This document shows, piece after piece, positions 32,414 to 41,325 of a stretch of DNA of 64,000 nucleotides. The notes under the pieces are model-generated. The model saw nothing but the letters and a program-made list of their open reading frames with translations. It did not search any database and was not told the origin of the DNA. The position numbers and the translations under genes were made by a program. Positions within the stretch are counted from its first letter, which is position 1; each line of letters begins with the position of its first letter. The DNA comes from Scatophagus argus (taxonomy: Eukaryota; Chordata; Actinopteri; Scatophagidae): the NCBI RefSeq assembly GCF_020382885.2, contig NC_058496.1:18270501-18334500 (forward strand). Direction: 5' to 3'.

Positions 32414-35101
32414 TTGGAAATGTACAACATGCAGGCAGGAAAAAAGATAAGCACGCTTGATCAGAATGTGAGAGCAGAGGGAAAGCTTCTTAAGAAACGT
32501 TGGCAGAAACAGCAAGAGCCAAAAACAATGGAGGTGCAGCCAATGAAAAAAAATTATGTGCTTACAGAAGAGAACTTTCAAGGAGGATTTTTGCTTGAGC
32601 TTCAACGGAATAGCGATCTCAGGGAATACAACAGCAAACTCCAAAAGAGGAATATTGACACGGAGAATGCAGAAACGCTAATTAAAAACAGGGAAAGACA
32701 GCAAGAAATGGTTGAACATGAAAACCGCAAGTATGAAAGTCAGATGCGGTATGGACAGAGAACTGAAGAAATGGTGCACCAAAGAAAGACCGAGCGATCA
32801 GAAAGGGACAGGAAACTCCAGATGCGCAACCAGATTGTTGCAGACAATCTGGCAGCCTCAAACAAGGACCAGGCTACTGCTATGGCCCTGAAGGAGGAGC
32901 AGAGACTTGCTAAAGATGTGGCTAAAATAGATGCTAAAGACGCAGAGCGGCTGAAACAAAAGAAGGATGAGAGAGCTGCAATGCATCAGTCAATTTCTGC
33001 TAGCAATCAGTCAATGATAGGGTTGAAAAAGCAGAGGGAACAAGATGAACGTCAGCTCTGTATGAACCAGCTGCAGATGGACAAAAACGCTGACGGGTTG
33101 TTCATGGAAGAAACCAAAGTGAAGGCTCAGAAAACCAAAGAGAACAACATCCAAGTGAGTAAATTCAATGCCAACATGGCAAGTCAGAAACAAGCCCACC
33201 TTCAGCAGCTGAAAAGGGAAGAACATGAAGCTGAAGCCAGGAATGCAGAACAGACTGCTATGGAGGAGAAACAATTCCAGCAGCGTGTGCAGCATGATCT
33301 TCACAAGGCTTCAGAGAAGCTACAGAAGAAACGTGGAGAACTCCAGAATTTGCAGCTCAGCAATAAAAAGACTACCCACCTCCCACCCATTTCCAAAGAA
33401 AGATTAACTGTAAAGGGTCAGACTTGCCTCTCCTCTTCACCTGATGACTCTGAGGTTCAGGTGCCCTCTACAATTGCACCATATCCTTGCCTCCCACCAA
33501 TTTCCAAAGCAGTTAACAACCGAGGAGAACATCATCCATTTTTGCATGAGCTTCAACGGAATAGCGATCTCAGGGAATACAACAGCAAACTCCAAAAGAG
33601 GAATATTGACACGGAGAATGCAGAAACGCTAATTAAAAACAGGGAAAGACAGCAAGAAATGGTTGAACATGAAAACCGCAAGTATGAAAGTCAGATGCGG
33701 TATGGACAGAGAACTGAAGAAATGGTGCACCAAAGAAAGACCGAGCGATCAGAAAGGGACAGGAAACTCCAGATGCGCAACCAGATTGTTGCAGACAATC
33801 TGGCAGCCTCAAACAAGGACCAGGCTACTGCTATGGCCCTGAAGGAGGAGCAGAGACTTGCTAAAGATGTGGCTAAAATAGATGCTAAAGACGCAGAGCG
33901 GCTGAAACAAAAGAAGGATGAGAGAGCTGCAATGCATCAGTCAATTTCTGCTAGCAATCAGTCAATGATAGGGTTGAAAAAGCAGAGGGAACAAGATGAA
34001 CGTCAGCTCTGTATGAACCAGCTGCAGATGGACAAAAACGCTGACGGGTTGTTCATGGAAGAAACCAAAGTGAAGGCTCAGAAAACCAAAGAGAACAACA
34101 TCCAAGTGAGTAAATTCAATGCCAACATGGCAAGTCAGAAACAAGCCCACCTTCAGCAGCTGAAAAGGGAAGAACATGAAGCTGAAGCCAGGAATGCAGA
34201 ACAGACTGCTATGGAGGAGAAACAATTCCAGCAGCGTGTGCAGCATGATCTTCACAAGGCTTCAGAGAAGCTACAGAAGAAACGTGGAGAACTCCAGAAT
34301 TTGCAGCTCAGCAATAAAAAGACTACCCACCTCCCACCCATTTCCAAAGAAAGATTAACTGTAAAGGGTCAGACTTGCCTCTCCTCTTCACCTGATGACT
34401 CTGAGGTTCAGGTGCCCTCTACAATTGCACCATATCCTTGCCTCCCACCAATTTCCAAAGCAGTTAACAACCCTTTAACTGCTAAGGTTCCAGCTACAGG
34501 AGGGCGTCGTGACAGACCCCCCCCGGATCGCAGACACTTATCTCCAGATACTTCGCAGCCAACGCCCAAACGTGGCAGGCCTAAGATTGAGAAAGAGCCA
34601 CAGAGTGGCAGATCCCCCCCGGATCGCAGACACTTATCTGCAGATACTTCGCAGCCAACGCCCAAACGTGGCAGGCCTAAGATTGAGAAAGAGCCACAGG
34701 GTGACAGACCCCCCCCGGATCGCAGACACTTATCTGCAGATACTTCGCAGCCAACGCCCAAACGTGGCAGGCCTAAGATTGAGAAAGAGCCACAGAGTGG
34801 CAGATCCCCCCCGGATTACAGATACTTATCTGCAGATACTTTTCAGCCAATGCCCAGACGTGGCAGGCCTAAGACTGAGAAAGAGCCACAGAGTGGCAGA
34901 TCCCCCCCGGATTACACCTACTTATCTGCAGATACTTTTCAGCCAATGCCCAGACGTGGCAGGCCTAAGAAGAAGAGACAGCTGCAGCGTCACAACGTGG
35001 AGCAGCCCTCTGAACATCGCTGTCCTCGCTACAACGTGAAACCTCACCCCCCCCCTCTGGGCTATAAATATGTAAACAAGCAGAGGAACAAAATGAAATA
35101 A
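32414..35101 (+). CDS. intronless 895-residue coiled-coil protein with AT-hook repeats (uncharacterised)
   Basis: A single uninterrupted ORF. Residues 1-57 form a basic leader. Residues 58-369 and 375-686 are two essentially identical copies of a highly charged, Gln/Glu/Lys/Arg-rich helical region (LQRNSDLREYNSKLQKRNID..., KEEQRLAKDVAKIDAKDAER...), looking like a long coiled coil of the trichohyalin/plectin-homology type found in ciliary and filament proteins. That resemblance is by composition and pattern only. Residues about 700-860 are five 32-residue repeats (PPPDRRHLS.DTSQPTPKRG RPK...), each with an AT-hook-like core RGRPK preceded by K or R; the last runs into KKKRQLQR. The C terminus is basic. 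A coiled-coil plus AT-hook layout suggests a dimeric DNA- or chromatin-associated protein, but this is inference. Absence of introns over 2.7 kb points to a retrogene or lineage-specific gene. Confidence 0.6.
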   Translation: MEMYNMQAGKKISTLDQNVRAEGKLLKKRWQKQQEPKTMEVQPMKKNYVLTEENFQGGFLLELQRNSDLREYNSKLQKRNIDTENAETLIKNRERQQEMVEHENRKYESQMRYGQRTEEMVHQRKTERSERDRKLQMRNQIVADNLAASNKDQATAMALKEEQRLAKDVAKIDAKDAERLKQKKDERAAMHQSISASNQSMIGLKKQREQDERQLCMNQLQMDKNADGLFMEETKVKAQKTKENNIQVSKFNANMASQKQAHLQQLKREEHEAEARNAEQTAMEEKQFQQRVQHDLHKASEKLQKKRGELQNLQLSNKKTTHLPPISKERLTVKGQTCLSSSPDDSEVQVPSTIAPYPCLPPISKAVNNRGEHHPFLHELQRNSDLREYNSKLQKRNIDTENAETLIKNRERQQEMVEHENRKYESQMRYGQRTEEMVHQRKTERSERDRKLQMRNQIVADNLAASNKDQATAMALKEEQRLAKDVAKIDAKDAERLKQKKDERAAMHQSISASNQSMIGLKKQREQDERQLCMNQLQMDKNADGLFMEETKVKAQKTKENNIQVSKFNANMASQKQAHLQQLKREEHEAEARNAEQTAMEEKQFQQRVQHDLHKASEKLQKKRGELQNLQLSNKKTTHLPPISKERLTVKGQTCLSSSPDDSEVQVPSTIAPYPCLPPISKAVNNPLTAKVPATGGRRDRPPPDRRHLSPDTSQPTPKRGRPKIEKEPQSGRSPPDRRHLSADTSQPTPKRGRPKIEKEPQGDRPPPDRRHLSADTSQPTPKRGRPKIEKEPQSGRSPPDYRYLSADTFQPMPRRGRPKTEKEPQSGRSPPDYTYLSADTFQPMPRRGRPKKKRQLQRHNVEQPSEHRCPRYNVKPHPPPLGYKYVNKQRNKMK
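32587..34472 (+). repeat. 951-bp-period tandem duplication inside the coiled-coil ORF
   Basis: 32587-33521 recurs as 33538-34472. By eye the copies differ only near their left edge (GCTTGAGC versus GCATGAGC). Reverse-strand by-product frames are also identical in both, so third positions are conserved as well. The period is 317 codons, keeping frame. The two are joined by a short segment encoding RGEHHPF. Confidence 0.95.
34510..34989 (+). repeat. five 96-bp coding repeats with AT-hook-like cores
   Basis: GGAT at 34525, 34621, 34717, 34813 and 34909 marks a strict 96-bp period (32 codons). Copies 1-3 are almost identical (GATCGCAGACACTTATCT); copies 4-5 share their own variants (GATTACA, CCAATGCCCAGACG). 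This pattern indicates stepwise expansion. Each unit encodes (K/R)RGRPK. Confidence 0.95.
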
Positions 35102-35176
35102 GATGACCAGCCAGACCAACTTACTTAATTCCTGTCCCATCTCCTCATTTAACCACTTTTGTTGTTTGCACCGCTT

Positions 35177-36270
35177 CCTTACTGTCAGGTTCTGATTCAT
35201 TCCAGACCTTTCTTTGAGGGATTGATGGGTTTACGCCGGGTGCTCCGGTTTCCCCCACTCAATTATCCAGGTGAAATTAGCAAAAATATATTGCTAATTT
35301 TAGCTGGATAATGGGGAAAAAAACAAGTCAGCGGCAACAAATATACAATTTCTGACCTCATATTTTCATCTCTGACATTCCCTTTTCCTCTTCATCTTTC
35401 CCTTCATTTTAATCTGTTTTAATTATTCTGCTGACTGCAAGTTTTCCTTCCATTTTGTTTTAGGACACCATGCAGTCTCAGTGCTTAGCACTGGTTCCTT
35501 ACAGTCAGGTTCTGGTTCATTCCAGACCTTTCTTTGAGGGATTGATGGGTTTACGCCGGGTGCTCCGGTTTCCCCCACTCAATTATCCAGGTGAAATTAG
35601 CAAAAATATATTGCTAATTTTAGCTGGATAATGGGAAAAAAAACAAGTCAGCGGCAACAAATATACAATTTCTGACCTCATATTTTCATCTCTGACATTC
35701 CCTTTTCCTCTTCATCTTTCCCTTCATTTTAATCTGTTTTAATTATTCTGCTGACTGCAAGCTTTCCTTCCATTTTGTTTTAGGACACCATGCAGTCTCA
35801 GTGCTTAGCACTGGTTCCTTACAGTCAGGTTCTGGTTCATTCCAGACCTTTCTTTGAGGGATTGATGGGTTTACGCCGGGTGCTCCGGTTTCCCCCACTC
35901 AATTATCCAGGTGAAATTAGCAAAAATATATTGCTAATTTTAGCTGGATAATGGGAAAAAAAACAAGTCAGCGGCAACAAATATACAATTTCTGACCTCA
36001 TATTTTCATCTCTGACATTCCCTTTTCCTCTTCATCTTTCCCTTCATTTTAATCTGTTTTAATTATTCTGCTGACTGCAAGCTTTCCTTCCATTTTGTTT
36101 TAGGACACCATGCAGTCTCAGTGCTTAGCACTGGTTCCTTACAGTCAGGTTCTGGTTCATTCCAGACCTTTCTGTGAGGCATTTACAGGTTTACGCCGGG
36201 AGCTTCGGTTTCCCCACTCAATTATCTGGGTGAAATTAACAAAACCCAATGCTAATTTTCGCTGAATAAC
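35177..36270. repeat. 320-bp tandem satellite, three full copies and a diverged partial one
   Basis: The marker CAGTCAGGTTCTGGTTCATT-like start recurs at 35181, 35501, 35821 and 36141, exactly 320 bp apart. Copies 1-3 are nearly identical; copy 4 is diverged and truncated at about 36270. Each unit contains an imperfect 20-bp palindrome: TTATCCAGGTGAAATTAGCA against TGCTAATTTTAGCTGGATAA, with nine bases between. It starts about 80 bp after the stop codon of the 895-codon ORF. Confidence 0.93.
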
Positions 36271-36616
36271 CAGAAAGGTTAATAATTAAATAAATAAATG
36301 TACATATCAAAATAAAAAGAGAAAATACAAGTAAATAAATATCTAATATTTGTATTTCATGTAAAACCAGAAATCGATAACCCTGTTCAAAAATAAAATG
36401 CTGCGATAGATAAATATATTTAAATAATAATAAGTCTATAAAATTAGAAATCACAAGATAAAATCCAGACTGAATAAATGGGTTTTCAATTTTACTGAAA
36501 TAATGACTACAGATACAGAGATAGATTTAACTCTTACAAACCTATATCTATAGAGCTATAGATCTTATGATCAGGCAAATTTCCTTTGCCTGTGGCGCTG
36601 GTCTTCATGTCTCCTC
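36271..36616. other. AT-rich spacer before the Penelope-like ORF
   Basis: Low-complexity AT-rich sequence with many AAATAAATA-type words. No reading frame of reverse transcriptase type extends into it, so the Penelope-like element is 5' truncated close to 36617. Confidence 0.5.
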
Positions 36617-37603
36617 TTGTTGTTACCTACCATGGAAGCTTTGGAAACAGTAAGAGAGCGACTTACACAGGACGACTCCCTCCAGGACAGAACAAAACTC
36701 AGACCAGAACACATATGCCAACTTCTGGATTTGTGCCTAAACACCACATATTTCCAGTTCAATGGCAAATTTTACAGACAGAAACATGGCTGTGCCATGG
36801 GTTCACCAGTATCTTCCATTTTGGCCAATGTATACATGGAGGAAGTGGAGCGCAGGGCCCTGAGCCACTGGTTCAGATATGTGGATGACACGTGGGTCAA
36901 AATCAAAACGCAAGAAGTGCAAGCCTTTACTGAACATATCTACTCAGTGGACAGGAACATCAAGTTCACCAAAGAAGATGTTAAAGATAGTAGTTTGCCC
37001 TTCTTAGATTGTGACGTCCATATAGAAAAGGACAGGAGCCTCCACATTGGGGTATACAGGAAACCCACACACACAGACCAATACCTCCTTTTCGACTCAC
37101 ACCACCCTTTGGAACACAAACTTGGTGTTATCAGAACCCTGCAACACAGAGCTGATAAGGTACCCACCAGCTCGGAGGCCCAAGGGGAAGAACATAAACA
37201 CCTGAGGGATGCCCTCAAAATGTGTGGTTATCCCAGTTGGACCTTTGTGAAAACTGCAGCTGGTTCCAGGAAGAACACCACCAAGGTGGTTGAGGAGAAA
37301 AAACAGGACAAAAGAAATAACATAGTCATCCCATATGTATCTGGGGTATCAGAAAAACTCAGGAGGATCTTCAGCAAGCACCGTATCCCTGTGTATTTCA
37401 AACCCAGCAACACACTCAGACAGAGACTAGTACATCCCAACGACAGAACACCACACACTCAGAAAAGCAATCTGGTGTATGCTGTCCAATGCAATGAGGA
37501 ATGCAAAGACCTCTACATTGGGGAGACAAAACAACCACTACACAAGCGCATGTATCAGCACAGGAGGCCCAACTCCTCAGGCCTAGATTCTGTCAGCTGT
37601 TGA
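36617..37603 (+). mobile_element. Penelope-like retroelement, 5'- and 3'-truncated (RT plus partial GIY-YIG)
   Basis: This 328-codon ORF begins inside the reverse transcriptase domain. QKHGCAMGSPVSSILANVYM (motif B region) and FRYVDDTWVKIK with the catalytic YVDD (motif C) are clear, followed by LPFLDCDVHIEKD and VYRKPTHTDQY, the palm/thumb signature of Penelope-like elements. The C-terminal LVYAVQCNEECKDLYIGETK and HKRMYQH are the start of a GIY-YIG endonuclease, which is cut off after PNSSG by LINE-derived sequence. The frame is intact otherwise, so insertion or loss is not very old. Nothing suggests a current function. Confidence 0.9.
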
Positions 37604-37853
37604 GGAGTCTGATGGCTGAGGGAAAGAAAGAGTTCCTGAGTGTGGTGGTCTTGCACTTCACACTCCTGTACCTCCTGCCTGAGGGGAGGAGACCAGAACT
37701 GACCAGAACTTGTTGGAGGTGGGTGGGGTCCTCAATGATGGAGGCAGTTCTCCTACAGACTCTGCACTGGTAGATGCTCTGCAGATAGGGCAGAGGAGTC
37801 CTGGTGATCTTAGACGCAGCCTTCACCACTCTCTGCAGGCATTTGTGGTCCAT
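37593..37853 (-). mobile_element. LINE ORF2 C-terminal fragment (minus strand)
   Basis: Minus-strand translation contains CLQRVVKAASKITRTPLPYL, CRRTASIIEDPTH and LLPSGRRYRSVKCKTTTLRN SFFPSAIRLLNS, the C-terminal tail of fish L2/CR1-clade polymerases. It abuts and truncates the Penelope-like ORF. It faces the plus-strand LINE piece that follows. Confidence 0.8.
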
Positions 37854-37870
37854 GACTGTAGAGCTGCCTT

Positions 37871-38491
37871 AACACACGGTGATGCAGCTGTGCTGACCAG
37901 CTCTGTGAGGTGGTCATGTACATCTTCAACCTAAGCCATAGTCTGGAGAGGGTCCCTGTCCTGTGGAAGACCTCCTCTGTGGTTCCATTTCCTAAGACTG
38001 CACACCTCAAGGAGACAAACCACTACAGGCCTGTCACCTTGACCTCCCACCTGATGAAGACCATGGAGAGGCTCACCCTCAGCCACCTTCACTCTGTGGT
38101 GAGTACAGCAATGGACACGCTGCAGTTTGCCTACAGGCCAAACATCGGGGTAGATGACGCTGTCATCTACCTGCTGCACCGGGCGCTGACTCACCTGGAC
38201 AGAGCAGGAGTGGACGGACATTTGGCTGCTTGGAAGAAGACTCTGCAGAGGGTGGTGACAGCTGCACAGAAGACTGTGGGACACAGCCTATCCACAACCA
38301 CGGACATTTACACCTCCAGATGCAGGATAAGGGCCTCCTGCATCATGAAGGACCCCACCCACCCCTCACACAAAATGTTTGCCCCTCTCCCCTCAGGCAG
38401 GAGGTTGCAGGACCAGAGCAGGACCACCAGACTGAGGAACAGCATCTTCCCAGAAGCTGTGAGACTGTTGGACTCTGGAGGTCGTCTGTAG
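37871..38491 (+). mobile_element. LINE ORF2 fragment with internal deletion (plus strand)
   Basis: Plus-strand translation starts ADQLCEVVMYIFNLSHSLER, then VPFPKTAHLKETNHYRPVTL TS and AYRPNIGVDDAVIYLLH, which is the front of the RT domain. After HLDRAGV it jumps directly to LQRVVTAAQKTVGH and to the tail DPTHPSHKMFAPLPSGRRL. The catalytic middle of RT is missing, yet the frame is kept. A related but different tail lies in opposite orientation at 37593-37853. Confidence 0.8.
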
Positions 38492-38599
38492 CCCCTGCTG
38501 CTACCCCATACCTTACACCCCACCCACCCCCCAATGTTCAATGTTATTGAAAGATTACTAAAAGAAAAAGAAAATGGAAATAAAGCAAACACACAGAGT

Positions 38600-40259
38600 C
38601 AGGTGACCTCATTGGCATAAACATCAGGTTACTGAGTTTTTAAATCACTTCAATAAAACTGAACGTAAGTTTGCAATCACTCATGAGTTGGTTTCTGAGT
38701 TAAGTAACACGGTGCGGCCACTAGATGGCGCCATTTTCCATATAACTGACAACGACCTTCCTCGCCTCCTCTCCCAGATTCACTGCTTCAGGGACATTTC
38801 TTTCAGAGATCACCAACCTACTGAGGTATTTGTTCCTGTCATTTTACAAATGCTGGGAATTTGTTTCACATTTGACTGACACACACAAAACCACTAAGCA
38901 AGCTATTTCCTGTCTCATCAAAACAAAACACAATGTGAGTTTGAGCAAAGGAAAGTGTTTCTGCCTTATATCAAGATCCTTTTCTGCAGTTGTGATACAG
39001 TCCTTCCTTCACTCTTTCACTCCTCCTCGGTGTAGTCAGACTGAACTGAGGTCAGAAACAAAACACTTTCCTTCACCCCCCCCCCCATTTTCTTCTTCTT
39101 TCACCAGAGCAAGAAAAGTGTTTTATTGCTACTTATATGCAGATTCTGCAGTTACTGCAGTTTAGACTTTCTTCTGTGTTGCATTTGGCCTCTGTATGCT
39201 GATCAGAGCTGGTCAGTCAGTCATTTAATAATCTCCTAAAATATAATTGGGACTTTGTATAGAAGAAATAGTGATTTCCTTGTTGTAATTGTAATTTACA
39301 TTTTCCATGTTCAGCTCAGCCGATGCCATGACTAGTAGACTTTTTGAGATACACCAGCTATTAATCAATGTTAAGGAGAAGTTTACCAAGTGAACACCAT
39401 CTCTATTTTATGTATAACTAGTGCCACATAGTAAAAATAGTAAATGGTTTGGAATTTTTGGATTCTTAATATTACAACAATTTACAGGTAATTATTTGGA
39501 AAATATTCTTTAATATTCAACCTTTTAACCTACAGCACATGGCATGACATTTGAAGGCCCTTAAAAATAAGTGATCATTTAAATCTGGATATATGTCTAA
39601 GGATGGACGCAGAATGACGCAAAACTCATGAAGCGCATAAGATTAACACTGTTACCAAACTGAACTCAGATGGTGCAAAATACTTGGATACTACAACTTG
39701 ATCTTGAGGGTATTTAGTGTGAATGAGGAAGGCTTCATCTTTCTTTGAATTAAAGGTCCACCATGTTCCTACAGTAGCCCAGAACGGACAAACCAAACAC
39801 TTGATCTTTCACATTTTTTGTGTTTTTAGCGGCCATTAGAGGCGATGGTGAGGGGAGGGGTATAGAGTTTGTCACAACCTGCAACCTCACTGTGGAATGC
39901 CACTAAATCCTACTTACTGGAGCTTTAAATAGTATGCGGTCAGTTTCCTCGTAATTCACACATCATATGACAGGACAGTTTTAAGTATGAGAGAATAGAT
40001 AACTTGAAAAACGCAGACTACAGAATATGATTTGTAGCCCATAACTGACCACATGGTGGCGATATTCCAGCATGTATATTAGATGATGCTTTCATGTTCT
40101 CCAAAATTGACCACCATTCAGAAAAAAAAGAAAAATCAGAAAAAAAACAACCCAAACCCTAACTCAACCCCCTAAGTTGAAATAATAATAATAATAATCA
40201 TAGAGATGGGAAAGCTTAGTATGTTAAAAGTGAGGCTACTCTACAATTATAAATGGACG
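38600..40259. other. intergenic upstream of marveld2, nothing recognised
   Basis: Short ORFs only. AT-rich with a C-run at 39078-39087 and an (AAT)n run near 40184-40198. No exon or RNA gene is supported. Confidence 0.55.
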
Positions 40260-40524
40260 ATTCTCGTTTTAACAATTGGAAGTTAAGTCGGAGAGAGGAA
40301 GTGAACGCGTCGTGAGGCTGGTCAGACTGGACAGGTGAGTTTTAGTGCTGTTATGATCCACGATCAGTTTCCTATCCTCCTGTTTACCCTATGTTAAACA
40401 GGGGTTCGTAGGGATGTCCGACCTGAGATCAGTATGAGAGTTTCGGAAAACAAAGAGTAGCTGAGAGACAGGATGTTGCTGCGACCAGTTTGACTGAGGA
40501 AAATAGACGGAGAATTACCAGCAG
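40260..40524 (+). other. marveld2: probable 5' UTR exon(s) and promoter of marveld2
   Basis: Two good donors lie in this block: GGACAG|GTGAGT (exon end 40334) and ACCAGCAG|GTAAGT (exon end 40524). Either could join the acceptor CTCTCTGTAG at 41303, 22 bases before the marveld2 ATG. The block has more CG dinucleotides than its surroundings. The alternative leaders are inference from splice-site shape. Confidence 0.45.
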
Positions 40525-41325
40525 GTAAGTCAGCGTCCAAATATCGAGTTTGTTATGTCATTTTCGTGTTTAATGATAGGAATGTTAACATATTAAGCAG
40601 ACGAACGGGATGGGTTGTGTTTCTTTGTTTTTATTTATTTTATACAACTTTACGATGGAAGTGTCTACAAGCAGACATCTGTTTTCTACAAGTCATCAGG
40701 CTTTTTTTACAGCTTCAGTAAATAGTTGGACGCGTAATTTAACAGTAAGCCAAGTACACATCTGACCGGTCACACTGAAGGTGACAGAGTGTGTTGTAAA
40801 GATTCAGCGCTTCCATATCCCCGACCCACACCGACCTGTAGACTCCAGCTCCTATGCAAACATGCTGTCTGTGTAAGACGTAGGCCTGCTTTTTTGGATC
40901 TCATGACTCAGCTTAAAAAACGCAGATTTTTCCTATTCAGGTTATTTCATTTGAATGATTTTAGGTCTAACAGGGTGTAAGTTGAGGTCAACTTATTTTA
41001 AAATGTGTTTTTTGTTTCCATATAAGCCAATTTAATTTTACTTCAGAGAAAGAAAAAGTTAAGAAAGAAAATTTAATAAATCATCATCATCATATTATCA
41101 TATTAGCCATCTAGGACACCAGCAGGCTTCTCTAAAACTACACTACTACTGTACTGAAATTTAAGTACAATCTTAAGTAAAATAAAATCTGATAAACAGC
41201 TTATAGTTTATAGTGAAATTGTAACCCACACTGTGGAAAACATCAATCATTGTTCACAGTTCAATCATGGCTCGCTATCTTTTATGATTCTTTCTCTCTG
41301 TAGCAAGTAAAGAGTCCAGGTCCGG

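Noticed and set aside
35177-36270. CRISPR-like array or LTR pair
   Set aside because: Units are 320 bp, contiguous, without spacers, and lack LTR hallmarks; it is a tandem satellite.
35177-36616. Hammerhead ribozyme of a Penelope-like element
   Set aside because: No CTGANGA ... GAAA core in the right order was found on either strand by eye.
37593-38491. Single LINE with twin-priming inversion
   Set aside because: Both orientations contain a C-terminal tail with different sequences, so two separate insertions fit better.
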